From Gibbula magus (taxonomy: Eukaryota > Mollusca > Gastropoda > Trochida > Trochidae), in contig OW388302.1 of assembly GCA_936450465.1 (NCBI GenBank), positions 58,158,459 through 58,222,458 of the forward strand: a stretch of DNA of 64,000 bases, in the 5' to 3' direction. Under the pieces are notes generated by a model. The model saw only the letters and a list, made by a program, of their open reading frames with translations. It was not told where the DNA came from and searched no databases. Shown here in pieces: positions 12,565 to 22,745 of this stretch. A program made the translations under genes and the position numbers. The number at the start of each line of letters is the position of its first letter. The first letter of the stretch is position 1.

Positions 12565-13445
12565 TCAGAAAATGTTGTTCGAAAAAGACTTGGGTTTGAT
12601 ATGTAGGGGTCCGTGGAAGGGGGTAGTTCCTGTTGTGAGACCCATTATCAGACTGGCCACATTTAATTGTTGCTCTTGCACAAATTGTTTGTCTTCAATC
12701 ACGGAATTCACGTTGTCTCTCTCTTGTTTATAACCCTTATGTGACGATCTCTTCTGTTCTTTCTTTTTCTGGTCGCCTCTGCATCTGGATTGCATCAGCC
12801 ATTCTTCCTTCTCCATCCATATCTTTACCGTTTTATTCCTCTCCCTCATCACACCATTGTACCAGATCTCCAACATTTTCTTTTGCATCGAATCACTAGT
12901 ATTACATATTATCAGGTCATATATATTACATGTATCCGTCAATCTTTTAGAATGTTTTGACATATCTGACATGTTCATTGAGAACTTAGTCTTTAGTTCA
13001 TCTGCTTGAAATCCATCTCCCTTTTCCAAAATCTTCTTTGGTATGTATGGGATTGGCATGTCTAAAAAGTCACTGTATATTTCTCGTATTTCGTGCGCAC
13101 TGCGTGATAGAAGACCTGCTTCCTTTCATTAAGCTTTCTCCGCCATGTTTTCATTAGTGATTTGCGTAGTCGATATGCCTCCATCTCCACTGCCTTCTTC
13201 TCCTGCATTTCAAGATGTGAACCATAGTGCTGCTGGGCGTAATCCTCGAGTTCATGTTGAGTGATACTTCCATCATATTCAGTTTCAATTGACTCCATGG
13301 ACTGAACATTGTTCTTCAATCCAATAAGGCGGGTTATCTCCATCAGCTGTTGTTTTACTGAACATAGATCTAAGGAAAGGTTCCTGTTCGCCTGTTCGCT
13401 TCTTTTCTGTAGCTGGTTTACAGGCTGTACCAGCTTGGACCATCT
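12565..13445 (-). pseudogene. unrecognised charged coiled-coil-like protein, one frameshift
   Basis: A minus-strand coding region reads WSKLVQPVNQLQKRSEQANR from near 13443, then MEITRLIGLKNN (ATG at 13343), ITQHELEDYAQQHYGSH and RRKLNERKQVFYHAV. It then shifts frame near 13090-13115 and continues through MPIPYIPKKILEKGDGFQAD, MSKHSKRLTDTCNIYDLI and EIWYNGVMRERNKTVKIWM to a stop at 12565. The second half ends KPKSFSNNIF. It is rich in K, E, R and Q with heptad-like stretches and no cysteine pattern or transposase motif I know. An AG acceptor may sit just before 13445. Length over both frames is about 290 residues. The frameshift could be real decay or a sequencing error. No function is proposed. 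Confidence 0.5.
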
Positions 13446-14390
13446 TTAGTCTTTAATTTCTCGACTCAGAAATATAATACACCTTAAATGAAAGATAAGT
13501 TTAGAAACTGAAATAATGAAGCCAGATGTCTTTATTATGTTATTATTTTACGTTTTTTTTACAATTATCTCATCAATTTTCAATCTGATCTGACACTTCA
13601 AAATAAATATAAGAATATTGTATTTCATTATTATCCAAAAACGTTTTGAAAGAAGAAAGTTTTACCAGTATAGCGGATATTCCTCATAATAATGTTAATG
13701 AAGTATTTTTATCAGAAACTCAAATAAAAATTTTTTTTAAAATCCTTTGTTGTTCATAACATTTTATTAATTAAATTAAATTTTATTTTCACCACATGTG
13801 CTGTCTACAATACAACTAAGTTCACTCAACTTGCATATTTATCCCCAATCGCTAAATATATCATAATTACTAGTTTCCAATTAAAATTGAGTAATATCAT
13901 TTTGCATGTGCAGAAATTATGTCAACACATTTTGTATTAATAAAATTCATAATTAAAATAAAGAAAAAAAGAACTTAAATACCAGACACTGTGGCCAAAA
14001 AACCTGTTGATCTCGATTTAAGCACTCCATGTGTATTTGAGCAGACATACAAATAAAAGTATCATACTCTGATGTATGAAATAGTGAGTACTTCTTTACA
14101 AAACATGTGTCTACCAAATACATTCCAAATATACCTTCTCCAACAGCAGAGTTTCGTTTTATACTCTCTTAAAAACAGTGGGAAGTTTTGTTTGTATGTA
14201 AGTATACGTAACAAACTTACTGGATCGAAGAAGGAGAACACAAACTTATTTCTACAATTTAGATACTTACTTTCTTAAGTAAAGAATTGTTTAAGATTAG
14301 TTAAATATCAACATGGAAAAAATAGACCACCCAGACAGAAATAACATTGTTAGGTAAACTTGTTTTACATTATTACAGACCTTGTCCACG
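13446..14390. other. AT-rich spacer, nothing recognised
   Basis: Very AT-rich sequence with poly-T and poly-A runs. The 68-codon plus-strand frame near 14072-14278 has no recognisable motif and I treat it as chance. Confidence 0.5.
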
Positions 14391-14394
14391 TCAA

Positions 14395-14720
14395 CACTTT
14401 AAGACGCCATGGTGATCAACTCGACCGCCTGATGTCATATTTGTGATCAACCCGACCTTCAGATGTCATAGTAGTGATCAACCCAACCTCCTGATGTCTA
14501 ATTGGTGATCAACCCTACCGCCTGATGTCTTATTGTTGATCAACCCAACCTCCCGTGTCATATTTGTGATCCACCCGAACTCTTGATGTCATATTGGTGA
14601 TCAACCCGACCTCCTGATTTCACATTGGTGTTCAACCCGACCTCCTTTTGCCATATTGGTGATCAACTCGACCTCCTGAGGTCATATTGGTGATCAACCC
14701 GACCGCCTGATGCCATATTG
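14395..14720. repeat. 31 bp minisatellite (GTGATCAACCCGACC)
   Basis: About eleven imperfect copies of a ~31 base unit carrying GTGATCAACCCGACCTCCTG and ATGTCATATTG. It abuts the next, different, minisatellite at about 14720. Confidence 0.85.
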
Positions 14721-15034
14721 GAATGACACAATGTGATCATTTGGATGTTAGGTATGACACAATATCATCATTGGGATGTTAGGTATTACAAATTGTTATC
14801 ATTGGGGTGTTAGATATTACAAAATGTTATCATTAATATTGGGATGTTAGGAATGACGCAATGCAATCATTGGGATGTTAGGTATGACATATAGGAATGT
14901 AAGGAGTTACACATAGGAATGTTAGTAGTGACACAATGTCATCATAGGAATGTTAGGAATGACACAATGTCATCATTGGAATGTTAGGAATGATGCAATG
15001 TTATCATTGGGAAGTTAGGTATGAAACAATGCCA
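14721..15034. repeat. 30 bp minisatellite related to ankyrin exon end
   Basis: About ten imperfect copies of a ~30 base unit (TTAGGTATGACACAAT followed by a GTCATCATTGGGATG-like block). The unit closely matches the last coding bases of the adjacent ankyrin exon, seen on the plus strand as TTCTAAGTATGACACAATGC then CATCATT. Read on the minus strand, a unit encodes peptides like NDDIVSYLTSQ, the same as the ankyrin C-terminus. The array lies just after the stop codon, so it would form 3' untranslated sequence. Confidence 0.8.
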
Positions 15035-15834
15035 TCATTTGGATTCTAAGTATGACACAATGCCATCATTACCTTGATTCCTTGCCACCTCTACAGGCGT
15101 GTTTCCATCATTGTCCCTTTTCCCCTCGAACCCCTTCAGTTCCTTCAGTGTGAGAAGATATTTGACCATAGATAAACGATTCCAGAGACAAGCGATATGA
15201 ACTACATTGTAACCAAAATCATCTGCTGATGTCAGACTGGCATTGTACACTCTATACAGTAGATCAACAATCGGAATTCGACCTGCTTTAACAGCTATCA
15301 TGACAGGAGTTTTCCCGTCCACTTCTCTACTCTCCAGATCAATGACTTCCAGTGATAGGACAAACCTTACGATGTCCACTTGACGTTCTCTACAAACAAT
15401 GTGGAGGATGGTGTTATTGTCCTCATCAGTTACTTTCAAGTTAGCCCCTCTGTCTATCAGGAACTTCATAATTGGAATATATTTAGTAGCAGACAGCAAA
15501 GGAGTGTACCCATCTTCATCCTTCGTGTGTGGGTCACACTTACAGTCATCTACCAGCTTCTTGACAATGTACACGCTACCTCCCATACACGCATAATGCA
15601 GAACAGTGCTACCGTCCTCATCTACACCAGAGAGATCACATCCTGCCTGTACAAGATAATCAAACGTATCTTTCTGTTCTCCCATAGCTGCTAGCATCAC
15701 ACATGTCCTATCATAGCTGTCTTTGGAGTTTATATTCCCCATCCTCTTGAGAAGTCTCTTGACCTTGACAAAGTCTCCCTTTTTACATACTTCAAAGAAA
15801 TGTTCATCATCGTTTTCACTGGATATCTTCTCAT
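15035..15834 (-). CDS. ankyrin-repeat terminal exon, locus 1
   Basis: A minus-strand exon with about seven to eight ankyrin repeats. Visible hallmarks include GSTVLHYACMGG, GYTPLLSATKY, NNTILHIVCRERQVDIVRF, GKTPVMIAVKAGRIPIVDLL, GYNVVHIACLWNRLSMVKYL and GNTPVEVARNQG, ending IVSYLESK and a stop. The acceptor is CTTCACAG at 15835-15842, conserved at all four loci, and it starts the exon in phase 1. Joined to the PAN-type exon 16809-17094 (also phase 1) it gives 1086 bases, 361 residues, with no break. No membrane segment lies inside this exon. Ankyrin repeats mediate protein binding; the partner is unknown. A 30 bp minisatellite directly follows the stop. Confidence 0.85.
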
Positions 15835-16191
15835 CTGTGAAGTCGAGATTATAACTTTTCAAGGTTCCCGAGGACAAAAATTACTTCTCAAACATAAAAA
15901 TTAGTTTTAACGTTATACGTTGCAAACGTTATAATGCGCAAATCATTTCAATAACTCAATTTAGAATTAATAAATTAACGAATCAACCCAAAATCTCCCT
16001 TTTGTAAATACCGAAAATAAAATCAGACGTTAGATAGCCTGTTTGATAGTTTATTAGTTTGGTAGTTATGCGCTCATCATTATGTGAGATAACAAAAAAT
16101 ACAATACATAACATAAGATGTCATATGCCATCATATTTACTAGTATTTTGTACATAATTGATAAGGCATCTTTAGATGATATGTTTTCTCA

Positions 16192-16330
16192 TCATAGATC
16201 CTTGATTTTGAGGTCATTTAGTTGATCTCTTACTGATCTGTCCCATTCAAAGGAAAGGAAAACAGTTTCTGGACAGTTGTAAACGTCGCTGATATGAACT
16301 GTGGCCGTAGGACTTTTTAAAAAAAATTCC
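16192..16330 (-). pseudogene. possible TIR-like exon relic in locus 1 intron
   Basis: Inside the intron of locus 1 a minus-strand frame reads TVHISDVYNCPETVFLSFEWD then RSVRDQLNDLK and stops after KIKDL. The hydrophobic strand followed by S-x-x-WD recalls the first strand of TIR-type domains in lophotrochozoan proteins. Only this first portion is present, and there is no glycine-rich continuation and no donor. It may equally be part of an unrelated repeat. Confidence 0.25.
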
Positions 16331-16808
16331 CTAGTGGTTATAACGATGTTGCGCATAAAGCAAAAATTGCATGGCCGCCATTTTATTGTGAACACAATTT
16401 ATTATTTCGAATTACAAAAACGATTCCCATGGCTTTACCGAACCATGTACACTAATATTTTTAACTAGAGAGAAGGGTGTTTTACTATTAGTGACATTAT
16501 TTTTCAAATACATTTCATAGACTTATTTGAGCGAAAAAACGTGCTACTGTCCCTTTAAATGGTTTACAGATGAAATATATAAACGGCCTTTGAAATAATG
16601 AATAAACATCGTCTGACATGAAGCCAGAGAAAATTAAAATATGTCATGTTAGAAATATTACCTATACAACAGGCTAAGCCAAACCGTTCAGAAAGTATCT
16701 GATACGAGTAATTATTTCATAGACCACCTTGAATAATTTGCCTCATGTTTTCATTTTGTCACAGCTTTCCATACACTACCAGGTAAAAAGGTATTAAATG
16801 AAACTTAC

Positions 16809-17094
16809 TTCGTTGTCTGAAAGGTGTGGTATTGCTCAAAAGGATAAATGGGGTTATAGTCAAACCAGTTACATCTGGGTCTTTTCCACTTGATGTATAC
16901 CTCGAAGTTCTTGCAATGATAACAAGTTGACATGTCAGCTGTACTTCACTGAATATTTGATGTGAACAGCCCTTGGTGTCTTCACAAAGCACTTCACATA
17001 ATTTAGGACCATAGGGCTGAACTGTTATCTCGCCCCATGTCTGAAAGATGCTTTCTGTGAGAATTACAAGTATGAGGAGCAACATGTGAAGCAT
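16809..17094 (-). CDS. signal peptide + PAN/apple-like exon, locus 1
   Basis: The minus-strand ATG at 17094 opens MLHMLLLILVILTESIFQ, a strong signal peptide. It is followed by VQPYGPKLCEVLCEDTKGC and SEVQLTCQLVI: four cysteines spaced C-x3-C-x5-C-x11-C, ending in C-x-L, as in short PAN/apple modules. The exon ends CGA A at 16809, followed by the donor GTAAGT, in phase 1. This phase matches the ankyrin exon acceptor 974 bases downstream, so direct splicing keeps the frame. The other copies start slightly earlier with MNCNSSHIM, which is lost here. A transmembrane exon was looked for in the intron and not found, so the topology of the product is uncertain. Confidence 0.7.
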
Positions 17095-17804
17095 TATGTG
17101 TTATGTGTGTTGCTTGCATGAATATATCATCACTTTCACCTATTTTGATCTTTTCAAAACATACTTTACATGTGACATTTCATTTAGATATCATTTGTCA
17201 TTTTTAAATAATTAAATTTTAAAAGTGAAATCTTCTTTATCATTGTTTAGATTGAAGCTTAATAGCTTTAAGATAATAATGAAATAATACTGATGTCTGT
17301 GTTATATACTTCTTCCTGTTGCAATAAAACTGTATCACATTAACTTTGGTTTAAATAATTTAGATATTTAAGTTCTGTACTTATCTTTTCACAATAAATT
17401 ATAACAATTGACGAATTTTTTACACATCCTCATTCTCTGACATCTCACAAACTATTCCTTTAAAAGGGGAATAATGTCTACACTGACTTCATTTGATAAA
17501 TTAAAATTCAAAAGATTTATCTAACGGTAACATTTTTCGATAACAAATTATTGTTGTGAACAAGTCTCAAAATGCATGTATTATATTTCTTCTGTAGAAC
17601 ACTTACGTAAAGCACTCTACTGTCATGGCTTTGTAACGGTCGTTTTATGACATGACGAAAATGTTACCATCACCTATATTCTATATCACCTATGTTACTA
17701 TGAATATTATTCCAAATTAAATAAATATTTCAAGTTAATGATTTATTTGAATTGTCTTGTATTTAAAGTCACTCGGATGAATCATTATGATGGATTAGTG
17801 AGTG
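17095..17804. other. 5' flank of locus 1
   Basis: AT-rich upstream sequence, partly related to the 5' flanks of the other PAN exons (a GACATTTC..TTTAGATAT block and an AAAGTGAAATCTTCTTT-like block). No exon seen. Confidence 0.45.
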
Positions 17805-19740
17805 AGTGAGTTATTGTTTAACGCCGCTTCGGCAGTATTGCAGCCATTAGCGGCGAGATATTTAATTTATTAGCCTAATTTAAAAAAGAAAATTGCTATT
17901 GAAAAACAGAACATGGCACGAAGGCCGTAAAAACATCAGCATATTATCACAAGTTGAATAAAAGCTGATAATGAAAAGTTAAAATTTACAATTTGTCAAT
18001 AAGGTGTATAGCCTTCAAAAAATCTAAAACACGATGCTCACCGAAATGAGTAAAAACTTGATTGATTGAAATAGAAGGATAAAAAGTTTCCCTGATATGT
18101 GCAGTGTCCCAACACTCACAGAGAATGTGTTTGATTGTGAGAGGGCACTGACAGGGTATACATACCGGGGGATCTTCCCCCTTTAAAAGATATGAGTGTG
18201 TAAGATGAGAGTGTCCAATACGACATCGTCGTAGGACACAAGCTTCCTGCCGGGTAAAAGAGGATAGAGATTTGTAACCTAAATGAGGTTGAATAGTGTG
18301 AAGTTTGTTATGATGTTGTTGGTCCCATTGGGACTTCCAACGTTGTTTAATGTAAGATTTAATAGCAGGTTTGGAATCCGTATATGGAACTTTGGTAGGA
18401 GAAATATGTTTGAGGTTAAAGCTGATTTAGCAGCTGAGTCAGCTTTGTTGTTACCTCTTATACCCATATGGCTAGGAAGCCAGCAGAAGACGATGTCACA
18501 TTGGAGACAAGAATTATGAAGTAATAAAATATCCCTGATAATTGGATGATCACTCTTCCAGTTTTTAATTGCTTGTAGGCAAGAAAGTGAATCGGAAAAA
18601 ACAATGTAATTATTAGGGGTTGAGTTTTTAATGTGATGGACGGCCTTAAGAATGGCCTTAGCTTCTGCAGTAAAGATGCTGCTGCCATCATGCAGCCTTG
18701 AAGCATATGTTGTTGAAGGAGTCACAGTTGCTGCTGGATCCATCCTTAGAACCGTCAGTGTAAATTTGTTTATAGTCTGCGAAAAAATCACGTAGTTCAA
18801 AAAATGCCTGTTGAAATATTAATTGGTCTGTATTAGATTTTTTATGAGTAGATAAAGAGAGGTTGACACGGGGCCTGACCACCTGCCATGGCGGAGTGGC
18901 AAGCAAACCGTGCTCTGCTATTGTTGAGAGGTCGATATCAGAATCTTCAACATGTTGTTGAAGTCTGATACCGAGTGGTGGATTTGCTTTGGGTTTTGAG
19001 TTATACAACTGCTGGTATTCAGGATTGAATACGCAGTTGTATGCAAGATTTGAAGGGTTTGATTTTAATTTGGTTATATATTGAAGTGCTAGCTTGATGC
19101 GCCGATCTTCAAGAGATGGTTCATCAGCTTCAACGTAAAGGCTTTCAACAGGTGAAGTTCTGAAGGCCCCAAGACAAAGTCTGAGACCCTGGTGGTATAT
19201 TGTATTTAGCATTTTGATATATGAGGGGCGGGCAGATCCATATATTATGGATCCATAATCCAGTTTGGAGCGGATGAGTGATCGATAGAGATGAAGAAGA
19301 GTTTCTTCATCTCCACCCCATTTATTATTTGAAACGACCTTTAAAAGGTCTAATGCCTTTAAGCATTTAGCTTTTAGGTTTTTAATATGAGGGATAAATG
19401 ATAATTTGCTGTCAAAAGTAAGACCAAGAAACTTGGCCTCAGGAACGACTTTAATTGGAATTTTATCCAGAAAAAGTTCTGGATCTTTGTGCATTTTGCG
19501 CATATTGTAAAAATGCACACAAGATGTTTTAGCTTTGGAAAATTTGAAGCCGTTTTCCAACGACCATTTGTGTATTTTATTGAGGCAGAGCTGTAATTGG
19601 CGTTCAATTGATGGCATATTTTTGCCTCTGCAGGAAACTCCAAAATCGTCCACAAAAAGTGAACCATCTGTATGGTCATTTAAGACCTTAGCCAAGCTGT
19701 TGATTTAAATGCTAAATAATGTACTAAGCGGGGGTATATA
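17805..19740 (-). mobile_element. 5'-truncated LINE with RT and RNase H
   Basis: The minus strand encodes the end of a reverse transcriptase (SLFVDDFGVSC active-site block, NGFKFSKAKTSCVHF, AKFLGLTFDSKL, YRSLIRSKLDYGS) and a connector. An RNase H follows, with IYTDGSKD, FTAEAKAILKAV, IVFSDSLSCLQAI, CWLPSHMGIRGNNKAD. After a frame change comes a PLTIKHILCECWD-type C-terminal motif. One frameshift splits RT and RNase H near 18745, so it is dead. RNase H after RT points to the I/Jockey-like group of LINEs. The 3' tail on the minus strand (AGCGGCGTTAAACAATAACT then CACTCACTCAC) resembles the tail of the SINE at 10617-10897. The 5' end is missing. Confidence 0.85.
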
Positions 19741-20330
19741 GCGGTCATTCCGTATGATGGATTAATTTCCAAAATTAAGTTGAAATCAGTGGTAATAGCA
19801 GTAGTGTATTATGTAACCCATACCTTTTGAAATTACTATTATTCCTATTTTTACTTAAACCAACTTTTTTACATGAAGATTGAAACTTGTCCTACCCTTT
19901 TCACAAACAGTTTAATCTTAGCAATTACATTTCATAGCTTATCAATCCTTAGGTGTGCAGACACCCCTCTCTTTTAGTAAAATAAAAATTTCAAACTTCA
20001 ACAGTCGGGTGTATTAGTGAGCCATGCTCACTTTTTGGCTTGTTGACAATTGTAATGCGAGAGCATATCCTCATTTTTATATAGTTCGCCATAGATGAAT
20101 CATTAAAAAAAAAGCTTATCGCTATTGCAAACTCCCTGGCTCATCAGGCTTTAAAAAATAAGATTTTCCAAAATTATTTGTCGGAAAGTTAATGAATCTA
20201 CAATAATCAAAATTGACCAGGGTCTATGTACTGGAACTGAATTTAGATTTGAGGAATATGCAGCATACATAATAAATGCATTGAAATATATTGACAGAGA
20301 CCTATTGTCCAATAACGCTGTTTGTGTATT
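19741..20330. other. spacer between LINE and ankyrin locus 2
   Basis: No exon seen. Its right end (about 20220-20330) is the 3' flank shared by the ankyrin exons of loci 2-4, with a TGGAACTGAATTTAGATTTG block and a TTGAAATATATTGACAGAG-like block. Confidence 0.5.
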
Positions 20331-21118
20331 TTAGGATTTTAGGTAGGACACAAAATCATCAAAACCTCTTCTCCTTGCCAACTGTAAGGGACTCTTTCCA
20401 TGCTTGTCTCTCTTCCGTTCAAACTCCCTCAGTTCCTTAAGAGGCATCATGTACTGGACCATTTCCAAATCATCAGTGAGACAGGCGATGTGGAGCACAG
20501 TGAAACCAAAATCATCTGACAGTGTCACACTTGCATTATGATATCTATGCAGCAGTTTAACAATTTGAAGTTCTCCTTCTTCAACAGCCATCATAAGATG
20601 AGCTCTCCCGTGCATTCCTAGACAATCTACAGCAATGACGTTTAGTGACAGCACATACTTCACAATGTCCCATCTCCCATCAACACAAGCCAGGTGAAGG
20701 ATGTTGTTGTTGTTGTCCAGATTAACTGACTTCAAATTAGCACCTCTGTCAACCAAGAACATAACAATTTAAACGTTTTTTGCATACATCAGAGGAGTCT
20801 TCCCGTCTGCATCTTTACAGAGCATGTCAAACTTATAGTCACCGAGCAGCTTCTTAGCAATGTACGTGCTACCACCGATACATGCAGAATGCAAGACGGT
20901 TCTGTTGTCCTCATCCACAATGGAGAGATCACATCCTTGTCGAACAAGAACATCAAATATGTGTTTCCTGTCTTCTTGAGATGCCCTCATCACACATGTC
21001 TCCTCACAGTCGTCCTGGGAGTCTATGTCCACCATCTCCTTGCGGAGAAGTTGTTTAACCCAGACCAAATTACCCTGTTCAAATGCTTCAAAGAAATCCT
21101 CCCTGGTTGTTTTTTTAT
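20331..21118 (-). pseudogene. ankyrin-repeat terminal exon, locus 2, with in-frame stop
   Basis: A paralogue of the other ankyrin exons: NRTVLHSACIGGSTYIAKKL, DADGKTPLMYAKNV, NNNILHLACVDGRWDIVKYV, TVLHIACLTDDLEMVQYM, SPLQLARRRGFDDFVSYLKS and stop. It starts after the acceptor TTGACAG (21119-21125) in phase 1. At 20769-20771 an in-frame TAA replaces the glutamine codon found after AKNV in loci 3 and 4. The frame is otherwise the same on both sides, so this is a nonsense change, not a frameshift. A truncated protein, stop-codon readthrough or assembly error are alternatives. Its PAN exon is 22138-22465. Confidence 0.8.
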
Positions 21119-22137
21119 CTGTCAAGTAGAGGATTTTAACTTGTAACCAAATTTGGTTACAAGTTAAAATTCTTTAAAGAAAACAAATATAGTACAGGAC
21201 AAAAGAAACGATACCAACTTGTCAACTTAGTCACAATGCTAATAATGTTGTTGGAATTAACTTTTGAATATTTTAATACAATATTATACATGTACAATGT
21301 CGTGTCTCTTAAAATATATTTGCTAACGTGCTAAAATCAATGACTTTGAACAGAATGTTTGACATTTCAATCAAAAAAATGTTGTTCCTATTATGTACCT
21401 TTTTTATATGTAATTTGTTAAAATCATTTCTGTAGGACGACATAGAACATGACTTTCATAGTTCACCATTTCCTATCGACTTCAGTTAAAGAGATTCCAA
21501 ACATAAATCATTCCAGAAACTTGAACAGACAATGATTAAATTGACAGTTTACTTGGTTTTTTTATTTACATATCTTACATTTTGTTGGTATCAGTTCTTT
21601 TGTCTGGTACTTTAATTTCTTCATAGACGTTAACATTAATTTCAAAAAGTTGAAACATGACTCACAACACGATTACAAGGGAAGTACAACATACATTTTA
21701 TAGCAAAACAAGGAAAGTAAATTTGCTAAAAAATATTCATTGGTCCCATTGCTCATCACAATTTAACTTTTCACCAAAGTTTCAATGTATAATTCCAATT
21801 GGCCAGGAGGTCTGTACCAAACATGTCAACTCTCCCGAGTCAGTGATTCTTGAGAAGAAGTTAGTTGGCATATGGTCAGATGCTGGATGACATATGGTGT
21901 CTGATATGAGTCTTGGACTTTCTCAGTTGCTTTAAGCTGTACAATTTAATAGAAGGCGTTGTCCCAGAGAACAACCAGGCATCATCTCTTTATCAATGAT
22001 ATGTTCTTTAACTAACTCACATCGCCATGGTCATCAACATCATTTACATGTGTGTCAAAGGCTTGAAATGGATGAACGTCATCAACCAGCCATCTCTTTG
22101 GGTGCCAATGGATCAACATATAAATAAATAAATATGC

Positions 22138-22465
22138 CTGGATGTCTGTGAGGCGCGATCTTTCTCCTGTACAAAGATTGAATTCCAGTCACCCCAGATA
22201 CCTCCAGGTCCTTTCCACTTGATGTATACCTTGAAGTTCTTCCATTGATAACAAGTTGACATGTCAGCTGTACTTTACTGTATATATGGTCTGAACATTC
22301 CTTGGTGCTCTGACAAAGCACATCACACAATTTAGGACCATAGGGCTGAACTGTCATCTCGCCCCATGTCTGAAAGATGCTTTCTGAGAGAATTACAAAT
22401 GTTAGGAGCAGCATTTGAAGCATTATGTGTAAACTGTTGCAGTCCATTTGAACGAAGAAACACAT
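22138..22465 (-). CDS. signal peptide + PAN/apple-like exon, locus 2
   Basis: Begins MCFFVQMDCNSLHIM or, as in the paralogues, at the internal MDCNSLHIM; then MLLLTFVILSESIFQTWGEM, CDVLCQSTKECSDHIY and VQLTCQLVI. The four-cysteine spacing is the same as locus 1. The exon ends CCA G at 22138 in phase 1, followed by GCATAT. The homologous position in locus 4 is GTATAT, so the donor is GC here: a known minor donor class, or a mutated site. It faces the ankyrin exon 20331-21118, which has a premature stop, so locus 2 is probably decaying. Confidence 0.65.
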
Positions 22466-22745
22466 TTAAAGTACCCTCTGCGCTTATATTGGTAGGCAAT
22501 ATGTTTCGATCAATAAGGCTAAATTAATCTATCACGATTACTGATAAACTTGATGTATATCTGCTTGCTTATGATGCATAAATATCACATGCATTTAGTT
22601 TGCGCTTTTCTCAGCATAGTATACACTTTACATTTCTTTTAAATTTAGTTTTTTCATTTTCATATCAATTGTTAAGCACTGTTCTTAAAAATGGAAAGTC
22701 TCTTTCATTGTATAGTTTAAATATCAAAAGGTATAAAATCAAAAT
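22466..22745 (-). other. duplicated 5' flank of PAN exon, locus 2
   Basis: Upstream DNA shared with 27823-28130, 34599-34950 and 57234-57525, recognisable by ATCAATAAGGCT, ACTGATAAACTTGATGTATA, CTGCTTGCTTATGAT and CACTGTTCTTAAAAATGGAA. Any promoter of the family should lie here, but I see no confident core promoter element. Confidence 0.6.

Noticed and set aside
15380..15694. Plus-strand frames opposite ankyrin exon 1
   Set aside because: Antisense shadows of the ankyrin repeats.
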